Assembly: GCA_900073065.1 (NCBI GenBank)
Contig: FJOG01000003.1
Coordinates: 1,041,389-1,105,388 of the forward strand
Direction: 5' to 3'
From: Phialocephala subalpina
Taxonomy: Eukaryota > Ascomycota > Leotiomycetes > Helotiales > Mollisiaceae
DNA: 64,000 nucleotides
In this document: piece after piece, positions 1-12,342 of the stretch
How the letters are laid out: every line of letters starts with the position of its first letter
Position numbering within the stretch: position 1 is the stretch's first letter
The notes under the pieces: generated by a model
The model's input: only the letters and a program-made list of their open reading frames with translations
Databases searched by the model: none
What the model was told of the DNA's origin: nothing
Position numbers and translations under genes: made by a program

Positions 1-2183
1 TCAGGAAACACGTAAAAATCGACAGATCCTGGTCTTGCCCACAAGTATCCACAGTCCTGCTTGAATGACTTCTCGACGTTCTCGAGGTGGCTGATCATGA
101 GCGATCGCTCGGATGAGTGGAATACTTTCATAAACTTATATCTTGCTTGCTGAGCAATCGCCTTCTCAATTTCTCGCGACATCATGAGATCCAGGAGGAA
201 GGTAGCAAGGACTTGGTCTCGGAGCGGTTCCTGGGCCATGACTTTGGCTCTGTCGCCGGTGCCATTGGTAATCTTGTAAGTTGTCTCTTGCTCCTTAATG
301 CCCAAAGGCTCGCCGGACAAGAGATCTGTCTCGTCCAAGTCCAAGTCCAGGTCCAAAATCGTGGAAGACTTCCAGGTGTTGTCGTCTGCACTACACTCCT
401 CGGGAACTTCCTTGCCACTAAAGAACGCTGTAGCAAGCTGATGGAACTCTAGAGATGGTTCTTCATTGATACCATATCTTTCAGGATCAAAAATGCCTCA
501 AATTTTCAGCACATGCGAAGCCATCTTTCTGCTGGAGACTTACATCGCAACTCCAACCATGCGGCATCTTTGTATAACCCTAAAGATTCGATATACTCCT
601 CAAATTTCTTCTTCTCCGTGCTCGCCTTTAGTCGAGTCAATGGGATGTTGTCGACTAGAGGAGTAGTAGGAATAATCCGGTGCGCATAGCCGAAAACCTT
701 GGTATCGAATCCCTAGTCCTGTGAGAAACATTCAAACAGATCAATTAAACCGACTTACCAAGGTCCACAACGGGAATTGAGAACCAGATCCGGACGCTTG
801 AGCCTTTTCCAATTGGCGCCTCAACGCTCGAACGTCAAAGGTAGAACGGAGGCTAAGGGTAACATTATCAGGTATTCCGGACGGACGAAATAGGTACATC
901 AAGTGAAACGCCTGGAGATTGGCACCCAGCGTAAGTGTCACCGTTTTGTGGTTTGTTTCCTTTGTGGGCGCAGCTGCGAATGGAAGTCAGCACGCAATCC
1001 TTTGCCCTGACGAAATTGGTGATAACTTAATCTTACAATCTGTGCTTGACACTACTTGAATCTCGGAGTCGTGGGAACTAGAGAATGTATCAATCAGCAA
1101 ACCGTCCCCCATGCTTAATGCCAAACAATCGAGAGATTGGCTCATGCTACTAGTAGACTGTTGGAAGCAACGCACCTGTCAGACGCCAAGTCCAACTCCA
1201 ATTCATGGTCACCTAGCAGGCCTGTCTTGCGGATGATCTTCGTGTCTGAATCCTCTGATATCTTGATTGTCTCCAACAACTTCTCGTCTTTGAATATGGA
1301 GGAGGCTTTGTATGGGGAGTTGATTAACTCTGATTGGCCTCTCCAAGTGCTTGTGCGCTTGCGAGCCAGGTCTGCAGATGCTGGTAATGCGCCGTTCACG
1401 GTCTCTTCGATATCTTCGATCTCCTCTACCTCCTCGACCGCTTCGAGCTTCTCTCCTGCAAGAGTATTTTGCGGCTCGTTGAGCTCCTGAGGATACGCGT
1501 TAGTATTGATAGCACCGAATTGCGGTATCTTTGGAGTCAATTGATGGAGTCCAAGTCAGAGTACGCACGCAACCTTGATGTGCTGCGTGGTCGCAGAATT
1601 TGACGGTTCCAGGCCACCGCGTATTACTCTACCCATACAAGGAAGATTTACGTACCGTCATGATCTCTTTTGATATATGACCGCGTCGAGGTCGTCAAAT
1701 TTAGAATGTGGTAGGATGAGGTCAGGAGAAATTTGGCGAGTGGAGGACACCTTGATCTCGATAGAGCGTGTATCTTCCAAGCGAGGTCTAGCGCCACGAG
1801 GAGGAGACTGGGCCGGAGTCGTTTCTAGATTATAAAGCACGAGCAGTACAGTGTAATCTTCTAAATTTACATCGATAACATCGTTTGTAAAAATTACACC
1901 TCCAACGTCAAGCACGAGGGCATATTGGCGTTGCATCAGAGAAGTCTATCAAGAGTAACAAGCAACGCGTGACTGGCTCAAGGAATAGACGTGGATGGCA
2001 GTAGCTGAATAAGAGCTTACCGTCTTGCAGATACTGAGAATGGCATCTTTGGCTCGCACTTCCGAAGAAATAATTCTCGAGGTCAGAGTCGCCGTACCAC
2101 AATGCAGTCGTCCATTGGTGCATGCTCGCTGCAGGTTGCCAGCCAGCGTTGGGGATCAGGAACATCGATTGATCTGTGCTCAT
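1..2183 (-). CDS. Unrecognised multi-exon gene, partial at left edge
   Basis: Coding-like segments run on the minus strand and leave the window at base 1. The best-supported exons are 1-496, 544-712, 759-973 and a segment ending at 1037. They are linked by short introns with GTAAGT/GTAAGA donors that keep one frame. Further coding-like segments lie at 1142-1540, 1658-1945 and 2021-2183, but the junctions between them could not all be made to work; a stop follows the 1658-1945 segment before its best donor. The upstream segment has an acidic Glu/Asp-rich stretch, and exon 1-496 has a short Leu-Asp repeat followed by a helical, charged region. No family was recognised. The 5' limit is uncertain and the 3' end is missing. 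It could be one large conserved fungal protein or two adjacent genes. Confidence 0.5.
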
Positions 2184-3204
2184 GGGCGACAGATTCTCGA
2201 AGGACTACCAGCAAAGGATCCGACAAAGCCACTACCGGACATTTCTATTCGAAGAGCCTTTGATATAGCATATCAGTTCATCCAGTACACATATGGTCAG
2301 TCGAGTAGCTCCCACTGGGCATTAAAAGGATTGGACTGAATTTGTTCGCGATTCGAAATTCCACTGGTATCAATGCGTGCAATAGCTCTCTTCTCCTTAC
2401 TTTTAGTCTGCTTTGCAGGAAATTTCCTGTTCTGAAGTGCAAAACTAAACACCCACACAACCTCAACCCAAGCCTTCTTGAAGGCAGCTCGCAGACCCTT
2501 ATGAATACGTGATTGGTTCAAAGAGGTAAAGCAATGTTTGTAAAGCTTTAGGCGACCTGCATTAGAACAAGCAAGTGTCAGTGGACAGTCACTGAAGCGG
2601 AAGCACTCAGACCAGGGAAACCGGAGCCAGTTCAACTGTCCACAGCTGGTTCAGCATCAACTGATAGCTTTCGGTAAGCCAGTATATCCTCATCCTACAC
2701 ATACTCAGTTGTTGGATGCAAATTGGCGTTGTAAGTTTCATCGAACATCAGGTATGTCACTGGTAGCACAATCCATGTCTAGGGCAATTCCACAATCCGC
2801 ATAACATTTTGCTGCCGGTATGAAGACAATTGTTGACTGGACTGAACCTTCAGCTGAAATTCGATGATGTTGCAGAAGCGGGTTGACGTTTTCGTCGTTG
2901 GAGTGAGCTCGCTTGACAGGAAACTTTGGGATGCAGCGTCACCGCACGTGATAGTATGAGCTAAGCCGGTTAGGGGGTTCGCGGATTTTACAAAATCCCT
3001 TATGTCGCAACTTGAATACAAAGCGTTCCACAGCTTGCATCCAACTCGAGGCGCAGACAAAGCCATTCTACAACCTCGGAGTTCTCTTTCACAGACTACA
3101 CTTGTCGAGAGACACGATACTTACTCACCATTCGCGTCCGACGACGACATTACGAAACTACAAAAGTTTGCGCAGGAGGGCTGGGCAACAGCTTCAGCTT
3201 CACA
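2184..3204. other. Intergenic region upstream of the KH-domain gene
   Basis: No supported gene was seen. Open frames exist on both strands but have no recognisable domain or consistent splice structure. The segment presumably holds the promoter and 5' leader of the KH-domain gene and possibly the 5' part of the left-edge gene. Confidence 0.4.
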
Positions 3205-5037
3205 ATGGCAGATCAACCCAGCATCACCTCTATCTTGGCTGCTCTAGGTATGGCACTGAAGACGTACTCGAGAAGTCTCATAGCTAACAATCTGATAGCG
3301 GCGCAACGACCTAACCCAACCCCGAATCAAGGTCCTCCAGCAGCATACCAACCCCCTCCACAACAGCAGTCGAACCCGTACGGCCCCCCTGGCGGATACC
3401 CATTACCACAACCCACAAATTCTGGCAGTCTGGATCTCAGCAGTATTAAGCCTGTCAATTCAGGTACCGTCAGTATCGCCGACGCCATCGCGAAAGCAAA
3501 AGCCATTGCAGCTGAGAAGGGTGTTTCTTATGACCGAGCTCCTCCTTCCTACGGTGCGCCAGATCCTCGCCTTGCAGGTGGACGACCATACAGAACATCA
3601 AGATCAAGATCTCGATCACCTCAGAATCGCCGAGAGGCATTCCGCGACAACTTCAATCCTTACAGAGACGAGCGAAGAGGTGACAGAGCACCTGTTGCGC
3701 GAGACTACCGTGAGCGATCCTTCTCCCCAGGCCCTAGAGGCAGAGGCCCGCCTGGTGCATTCTCACCAGCCCATGGAGGTGGCTACGCTCCTCGCACGCG
3801 TTCTCCACCACGAGGTAGCGATGACAGCGTCGAGTCTATCTCAATCGAATCAGCTCTCGTCGGTTTAATTATTGGAAGAGCGGGGGAAAACCTCAGACGT
3901 GTTGAAGCCGAGACTGGTTGCAGAGTGCAATTCATCACTGGTCAGGATGATAATAGCCCATACAGAGAGTGCAAGATTACAGGCAGCAGGGCCAATCGTG
4001 CAAAGGCAAAGGCTGAGATCACTCGCATTATCGATGATAGTGGAATGGCTGCCAACGCACGCGCCGCTGCCGAGCGAGCTCGAGAGAACCCCCCTGGTCG
4101 CGGTGGTTCACACCAGCCGGCTTTGAGAGATGGCGAGGATAGCATGCAAATTATGGTGCCAGATAGGACAGTTGGTCTGATCATTGGCCGTGGTGGTGAG
4201 ACAATCCGAGATCTTCAAGACCGAAGTGGTTGCCATGTGAATATTGTTGGAGAGCAGAAGAGTGTAAATGGTCTCCGACCTGTCAACCTCATCGGTTCTC
4301 GAGAAGCCGCATCACGAGCCAAGGAGATGATCATGGAGATCGTGGAGAGCGATAGCAAGGGTTCCGTGGAGAAGGGTGGTCGTGCTCCACCACAAAAGGA
4401 TACACCTAGAGACGCTGGGTACGGAAATAATCACGGTGGAAGCGATAATATCAACGACTCCGTTTTCGTACCATCTGAGGCTGTCGGAATGATTATTGGC
4501 AAGGGTGGGGAGACAATCAAGGAAATCCAAAGCACCACGGGATGTAAGATCAATGTCTCTCCAAAGCAAGCTGGTGAAGTGGATCGAGAAATTGGGCTTG
4601 TGGGCTCTCGGGATGCAATCGCTGCAGCAAAGCGTGCGATTGAAGATAAAGTTGAGGCAGTCGTAAGTGGCTCACGATACTTATCTGCGACTTGTACTGA
4701 TTGTACTTTACAGGCAGCAAAGAATGGCGGTGGTCGAGGCGGAGGCGGAGGCGGACGAACCCAGAACGACTACTCGGACCGGGCCTATTCACAACCTTCC
4801 TACTCTCAACCACAACAACCACAAGCACAAGCACCCGCCCAGGCAGTACCTGCGGCTGGCGCTGACGACCCTTACGCACCATGTAGGTCCTCCCCAAGTC
4901 AAAAGATAAATTCTGCGACTAACAGTACAACAGATGGCGGATATCAGAACTATGTGGCTTTATGGTATCAAGCTCTTGCTCAACAGCAAGGTGGCCAGCC
5001 TCAAGGAGATCTCTCGAAACCCCCTGGAACCTCGTAA
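3205..5037 (+). CDS. Triple KH-domain RNA-binding protein
   Basis: Spliced CDS join(3205..3247, 3299..4662, 4714..4882, 4934..5037), 559 residues. It should bind single-stranded RNA or DNA. Three KH domains lie at about residues 191-258, 294-365 and 400-468, with GxxG loops GRAG, GRGG and GKGG, each in the usual VGxIIGxxG context. The N-terminus is Pro/Gln-rich, followed by an Arg/Ser-rich stretch; the C-terminus has a Gly-rich run and a Gln/Pro-rich tail. The overall plan resembles the FUBP/KSRP-type multi-KH family, so a role in splicing or mRNA control is likely, but no specific orthologue is claimed. All three introns are exactly 51 nt and contain no in-frame stop, so retaining any of them would add 17 residues without changing frame. 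The start is the first ATG before conserved sequence. Confidence 0.9.
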   Translation: MADQPSITSILAALGMALKTYSRSLIANNLIAAQRPNPTPNQGPPAAYQPPPQQQSNPYGPPGGYPLPQPTNSGSLDLSSIKPVNSGTVSIADAIAKAKAIAAEKGVSYDRAPPSYGAPDPRLAGGRPYRTSRSRSRSPQNRREAFRDNFNPYRDERRGDRAPVARDYRERSFSPGPRGRGPPGAFSPAHGGGYAPRTRSPPRGSDDSVESISIESALVGLIIGRAGENLRRVEAETGCRVQFITGQDDNSPYRECKITGSRANRAKAKAEITRIIDDSGMAANARAAAERARENPPGRGGSHQPALRDGEDSMQIMVPDRTVGLIIGRGGETIRDLQDRSGCHVNIVGEQKSVNGLRPVNLIGSREAASRAKEMIMEIVESDSKGSVEKGGRAPPQKDTPRDAGYGNNHGGSDNINDSVFVPSEAVGMIIGKGGETIKEIQSTTGCKINVSPKQAGEVDREIGLVGSRDAIAAAKRAIEDKVEAVVSGSRYLSATCTDCTLQAAKNGGGRGGGGGGRTQNDYSDRAYSQPSYSQPQQPQAQAPAQAVPAAGADDPYAPCRSSPSQKINSATNSTTDGGYQNYVALWYQALAQQQGGQPQGDLSKPPGTS

Positions 5038-6038
5038 CTGACGACGACTTTTCGAATCCTGGATACTCTACACCTTTCTTGATTGCTTGACTTGCATGAC
5101 CTGCATAACCTTCGCCTGAGATTGCCTTGAGACCATGATTTCGCTATGGACCGCGTTGACATGCATGCATTGCACATGATGACGATTCCTGAAATCTCGC
5201 CGACATTTCTTTTTCACCGCTTGATTCTCGCTCTGGTCTTGGGTCACTTTGATCATACGATACTTCCGATCCGTCTAACATGCCCGAAGCCTTAATTGAC
5301 TAAGGATGTGTTGATGCTCGATCTCGTGTATTGCATTGATCTGACCTTGCTTGACATGATCTCGCTCAGCATCAGCGATCTGACATATGACTTTGCATTG
5401 ACTCGGACACTCACCCATCATGGATTCTGCCAACAACGATGCAAACACAGGTGTTACATCTCGAAAGATTTGACTGCGACCTACCTTGAGGTCTTGCCGG
5501 CGCCTCTTCGCTTTTTATTTACATGACCCGCTGTGCGTGGTCCTGCCTTGGCACAGCATTTCATACCACAAAAGGATGGTATTGATGCGTGCCCTGCATT
5601 ACTTCTGCTGATGATCCTGCACTTACCAGTGATTACTTCTAGCTAGCTAGCATTCGTTTCGAGGGTTTATTGGGCTGGGATAATGTGTACGATAGTGACA
5701 ATAATGAAAAAGCATTGAGATCTCGACCCTTGAATTGTGACTCTCTAAACTTAACTCCTCAAACATCTTTCTCTGTTATGACTTCCTTGTGAACTGTTAC
5801 CATTTGACAACTTAGATTGGCTGTGCCCTACCTAGGTACTTCAGACACTAGATAAATCACGTGCCAAGGCTGCGAAATTTTGGAGCTCTTCGCGTTCTTC
5901 AGCCTACACAAAACATAACCATGACTTTAATAATTTGACGTGCCAATTACCTGAAAACTCTCAACAACCTCCTTTATCTGATTTCTCATCTATCCGCGAT
6001 CCTGTTGAGCAATCTCTTGATACCCAAAATCCTCCACC
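5038..6038. other. Intergenic: KH-gene 3' region and RVB1 promoter
   Basis: No gene was supported. The first 400 bases after the KH gene are rich in variants of TTGCWTGA/TGACTTGC, a loose short-motif repetition, and probably include its 3' UTR. The part nearest 6038 would be the RVB1 promoter and leader. The RVB1 start codon sits in CCACCATGG, close to the eukaryotic initiation consensus. Confidence 0.5.
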
Positions 6039-7516
<1,478 letters not shown>

Positions 7517-8096
7517 GCGAACGCATCGCGGGCATCAGCTTTCTATGGTACGGATCCTAGTTCTTGGGAACTTGGTTCGGTTATGGCGTTGAGGAATGTC
7601 TCGGAGCGTTTGTCTTGGGCAGGTTGGTAAGGGTGACAGGGGCAGATCTGAAAACAGCGAGCCTTCACTAGAAATGTACGAGTATCAAAAGCTGGGGTAA
7701 AATAATCAAGCAGCATACCCTTTTGTTCGCATTCCTCAAGAGTATGCTTTCATTTCTGGCTTTGGTTACTAAGCAAAGTCGGTATTCATATTATTCCTGC
7801 TACGAACGGACAAGTTGGACAAAGAAAGTCGCCTGCGAATCTGCGTTCGAGACGGCGCTCCCGAGACAACAAAGACACTACGGCTGCAATAATGGCTCAA
7901 CTAGGTCCTGGGTATAGGGGGATTGACAGGCAAGATCATTGTTTTCCTACTCATCAATGGACATTGCATACAAAGAATTCCTTTGCCAGCAAGAAGGCCA
8001 TTCATACTTTCTCCTTCGTGCGTTCTTCTATTTCCCATCCCTATTCCGTACACTGGAGATATTTGATAGCACATCCTCCAGGTACATCAGTAATTC
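7517..8096. other. Intergenic region between RVB1 and the HMG-box gene
   Basis: No supported gene. Short frames at 7723-8116 have no recognisable domain. The segment would contain the RVB1 3' UTR and the promoter and leader of the HMG-box gene. Confidence 0.4.
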
Positions 8097-10355
8097 ATGA
8101 TGTCAGTGTCGACTGAGCTGGGCCATTCCAACCTCCACACCCCACGGTCGCCAGTGAGCATCTCTACAGATTCAAGTCGACGGGGTTCCCTGAAGCAGGT
8201 TCTTCCAGAAAAGCAGTCCGAACCACAAACCCCGAGTTCTCCGCAACACCGTTTGACACGAAAAAGGGCAGCTTCTTTAGACACCGACATTGCCAATGAG
8301 CCACGTATTGGGGATTTGGCTTTGAACAGTGCACGCCTTGCTGAACTTCCCACATCAGACCCGACGAAAGAGCAAGTCTGCCTTTGTCAACCAGACCCAA
8401 AGATCCCAAGGCCTCGAAACGGTGCGTAATAAGTCTTCTCTTTGAAGTTCTATGCTTCTGACTTTGATGATCCGCAACACTGGCGTCATGCTGTTCCTTT
8501 ATGATGCCCTCAAAAGACTCTTTGACCAAGACTCGAGCGCTGACATCTCTTTGTAGCTTTCATTCTCTACCGCCAACATTACCAGGCGCAGGTCGTCGCC
8601 CAGCACCCCGGACTTGCCAATCCTGAGATCTCAAAAATCATAGGCGAACAGTGGAGAGAACAAGCACCTGAAATCAAGAACGATTGGAAAAGACTAGCTG
8701 AAGTGAGCACTGCCTAATAACAAGCTCAGGAGAATATGCTAACTTCCTTTATGATGCCCTCAAAAGACTCTTTGACCAAGACTCGAGCGCTGACATCTCT
8801 TTGTAGCTTTCATTCTCTACCGCCAACATTACCAGGCGCAGGTCGTCGCCCAGCACCCCGGACTTGCCAATCCTGAGATCTCAAAAATCATAGGCGAACA
8901 GTGGAGAGAACAAGCACCTGAAATCAAGAACGATTGGAAAAGACTAGCTGAAGTGAGCACTGCCTAATAACAAGCTCAGGAGAATATGCTAACTTCGAAA
9001 GACCTCGACAACCAGCTCCAATGCAGGCTCCAAGGATGGATACTCCTCGACATCCGCCTCCCTTTCAACAGCAACAATTGATGCGTAGGGGATACGGGCC
9101 ACCACAACAGCTTCAAACGCATCGTGAGAGAGATGAAGGTATGGATTTGCTTAGCCCTTCTTCGGGACAGAAGCGTCGCCGATTCAACGAGGAAAACCAT
9201 CGAGGTTATGCAGCAAACTCGCCCGTATCATACTCCGCTCCACAGGCATTCGCACGCAATGGTGCTCCGCCAATGCCAATGTCAGCTGGCTATAGACAGC
9301 CATTGCCAGGACCTAGCATGTTGGTGAAGAATGGATCAATGGGTCCTCCTCCAGCACAATACTCACCGGTCGTTCCACATCCACGACAACAATACCACCA
9401 ACGTCAAAGCGTCAGTATAATGGACGAGTCGCTCCGTCTTCCTCCTATTCAAACACAGATCAGCAATGGCGGATCTGGACCACAGCGCTCGGATGCCAGG
9501 GCAGAGAGTCGTGAGTCTCAGGCAAAGAGTATTGAGGCCATGGTCATGACTATCCCGTACATCAACAAAATCAAAGTCCTCACCAAGATCTCCCCACCTC
9601 TGTCGCATCCAGGTCCAGGCAGTCCTACATTGGAGGTTCGAGGTGCCGTTATTGCTGTCGAAGGTGCAGACAAGGAACTCTTGAGTGAGATCGGATCTTT
9701 CATCAATGAGTACCTCAGCAAAGACCCATCATTCGCAGTCAGAGTATGGGGTACTACCGCCTCTCCTGCACCTGTCAAGCCAGCAAGCACTCCATCTTCA
9801 GACACCGAAATGGCGGAAGCTTCCACCGCCGTTGTTGCACCGAAGCCAGCAGAGACTACTGACGAAATCGACAACTTTGTCGAATACCTGTCAATCATCT
9901 CACAATGGCACAAGAAATCCGACGAGGTCTCCAAATACATTACCACTGCTCCTATACCACCCTCAACTAAAACCAATACCGACTCAGCCCAAGCACTAGC
10001 CCCCAAACCCAAGATCCTCCCCGTCGCACTCGTTCCCACCGGCTTCTCTCTTACAACATCTGACACCTTCGCTCTCCGTATCCCAATAAATGACTCTTAC
10101 GCACCAGTCGACCATTGGCAATGGATGGCCACACTCTGGCGCGGGATCGTCGGTCCCGATCTTACGATCTATGTCACGAGAGTTGGACCAGATGAGATGA
10201 ATAGGCTGGGTGGTGTAGAGATCAGAAATGATTGCCAAGCGATTGTCGTTCGGATTGCAGAGACGGGCAAGATGGATGAGAAGACGGCGAGGAGATTGGG
10301 GTTTGAGGTTGTGGAGATTGTGAGGAACATTGAGAGTGGGTTTGGAAGGAGCTGA
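8097..10355 (+). CDS. HMG-box (MATA_HMG type) protein with duplicated exon
   Basis: Exons are 8097-8421, then 8557-8702 (copy A) or its identical copy 8807-8952 (copy B), then 9027-10355. Using either copy alone keeps frame and gives 599 residues. The HMG box starts at PKIPRPRNAFILYRQHY and runs through helices 1 and 2 to NDWKRLAE. The usual end of helix 3 and the basic/Tyr tail are absent, because exon 3 opens directly with a Pro/Gln-rich region. A long disordered middle and a conserved-looking C-terminal part follow, with the block AKSIEAMVMTIPYINKIKVL. Splicing copy A to copy B would shift frame and reach a stop. It is probably a nuclear DNA-binding regulator, but as assembled the box is truncated. 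A bad assembly here is quite possible. Confidence 0.75.
8494..8993. repeat. Perfect 250-bp tandem duplication
   Basis: Bases 8494-8743 are repeated without visible change at 8744-8993, with TTC shared at the junctions. The unit holds the end of intron 1 with its branch-like CTGAC, the acceptor, the whole HMG-box exon, the GTGAGC donor and a GCTAAC branch-like motif, but not the following acceptor. The absence of any divergence means either a very recent event or an assembly error. Confidence 0.95.
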
Positions 10356-11110
10356 GGTCATCGTGATCGCAATGCGAACGCGGACGAGAGAGCTAGAGAG
10401 AGGTGTGAGGAGTGGCTTGATGGTTGTAGATTGGTTGGATGGTGGTTGTGGGGTTGGATGTTGGGTTGNNNNNNNNNNNNNNNNNNNNCTTTCTTTTTAT
10501 GTCTCTATTCTGCATCGAGTGCTTTTGTAAGAAGATAATTGGTACACACAATTTGAACTGATATTGGTTCATGTCTTTGACAGCCAAGTGAAGGCAGACT
10601 CCCTAATACAATTGCAGAGAGAAATGATTGGTCCCACTTACAATTAAGTTGCGAAGCATGGTCATATTTAACTTTGTGGATATCAGCCTCGATCTCAGCT
10701 CTCGGGAAGAACTTCGAAACAATGGAGGTCATCTCAAACACACAATAGGCTATCAAGCAGATAGCTCGGCGATGAAAGTGTGGGGTAAGGCGATGGTCGC
10801 TTCAGCTCCGAATTGGCGCATACTCCGTGTGCGTACAGTCAGCCGTATGGCAGCTCTATGGACGCCACGGACCTGTGATATCCATCATTATGGAAGGAAG
10901 TAAGCCCTCGCAATGAGAGACGAATCAGAATCCGAGTAGCCTTGTGGTGGCATCGTGGCAGCTTCGTTGATCATGATATATATATGCACGAGCTGTGCCA
11001 GAGGGAGGGAAATATTCTGCACCGACTCTCGAGTCTCAACCCTCACCCTTCAAACCAATTCTCAAACCCGAGCCTCTTCGTTCTAAATATCTCAGACTCA
11101 AGCAGACAAT
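10356..11110. other. Intergenic region with assembly gap
   Basis: Bases 10469-10488 are 20 Ns. They are immediately preceded by a G/T-rich low-complexity stretch built from GGTTG/GGATGG units (about 10412-10468), which probably caused the gap. No gene was supported between the gap and 11110. The gap length of 20 is likely nominal. Confidence 0.8.
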
Positions 11111-11596
11111 ATGGCTCATGGATCTTGCATTTGTGGAGATGTGAAATATGAATTCACAGGAGAGCCAGCTATGCAGGTATGAAACAAAAAGTCACCCAAA
11201 TGACATCCACTAAAAAGTCCACAGGCAATCTGCCACTGCATCCCCTGCCGCAAGGTCTCCGGTGGACCCTTCACCACGAACCTCATCGTGCCATCGGCAA
11301 ACTTCACCATCCTCACTGGCGAGGACAAATTGAAGAGTTTCTCCGTGAAGCACCCAAGCGGCATGACGCTCACGTATTATTTCTGCGAGAACTGCGGCAC
11401 AAAGATGTACAAGACTGGAGACGATCCTGCCTTCGCTGGAGTGAACATTGTACAAGCTGGAAGCCTGGATCATGCTGATGGAGAGAAGGGGATGGGGCTC
11501 AAGGATGTGAAGGTTGGGGTTGAGTTGTGGGTTAGCGAGCGTGTGGATTGGTTGGGAGAGCACGCTGGGGCTGCTCAGTGCCAGACTTTCTCTTGA
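11111..11596 (+). CDS. GFA/CENP-V family zinc-binding protein
   Basis: Spliced CDS join(11111..11176, 11225..11596), 145 residues, typical of the glutathione-dependent formaldehyde-activating (GFA)/CENP-V fold. Zinc ligands are visible: CxC near the start (GSCICGDVKY), the CHCIPC motif created across the intron junction, and CENCGT further on. The 48-nt intron has a GTATGA donor and an ACAG acceptor. Fungal members are numerous and mostly uncharacterised. True S-(hydroxymethyl)glutathione synthase activity cannot be assumed, since most paralogues bind zinc but have unknown substrates. It is probably cytosolic, with no signal peptide. Confidence 0.9.
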
Positions 11597-12342
11597 ATGA
11601 GGGAAATAACTCATATCATTCGAAACCAGCTGAAGGGGTTTGGAAAAAGATTGTTGCGTTCTCGTTGACTTGAATTTCGAGCAAATCAATTGGACATTTC
11701 TTCATTGTGGACTGCCCTCCTTTCGGTCTCCCCAGTGACATGACTTACTTCTCTGAAGTGTCTTTGAAAACATAACTATCTCGATTATAGACGAAGCATA
11801 TGCGATAGTACTAGCACTGCACACCAGCAGTGGCCACTTGGCTCCAGTGTTTTCCAATGTCCCGCCCGATCTCTTGAATGTTGATTGCATGCATGGCAGC
11901 TTGCCTACGCCCTTCGAATGGAATCGTCAAGAACGTCAGATTTCAGATGCAAATTTGATAGTGTCTTTTTAAGCTCAAGGTCCCGCTGATATTTTCATCT
12001 TCTTATGATGAGCAGAGTCGAGGACTCGAGATTGAAAGTGGGTGACGCTGTGAGACATTTACAAGAGAGTAGGTTGTGCAAAAATGAGCTATACTGTCCT
12101 AAACGTGGACAAAGGATTGGTATGATCTAGGAGGGGGGTTGCAAGAATATCGTGAAAATACCATTAGAAGGAAAGCTCGACTCCGTCGTCGGGCTGAAAC
12201 CTTGAAAGTAGCTCTCGTTCACGTGATCTGGTTTGCCCGGAGTTTAACCATATTTGGCAGCTTCACCAAATTTCCACTCTCACTTCACAGCCTTGGAGCT
12301 ATTAGCAAATACACGCGCTCCACGAGCGCAAGGCTTCCCCGA
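11597..12342. other. Intergenic region upstream of the AAA ATPase
   Basis: No gene supported. The reading frame of the downstream ATPase stays open upstream to 12139, but the 68 extra codons would precede a good mitochondrial presequence, so they are treated as leader. Confidence 0.45.

Noticed and set aside
5060..5460. Structured RNA after the KH gene
   Set aside because: There is only loose repetition of TTGCWTGA-like words and no convincing paired stems.
12139..12342. Upstream extension of the AAA ATPase
   Set aside because: It would place 68 residues before a good mitochondrial presequence.
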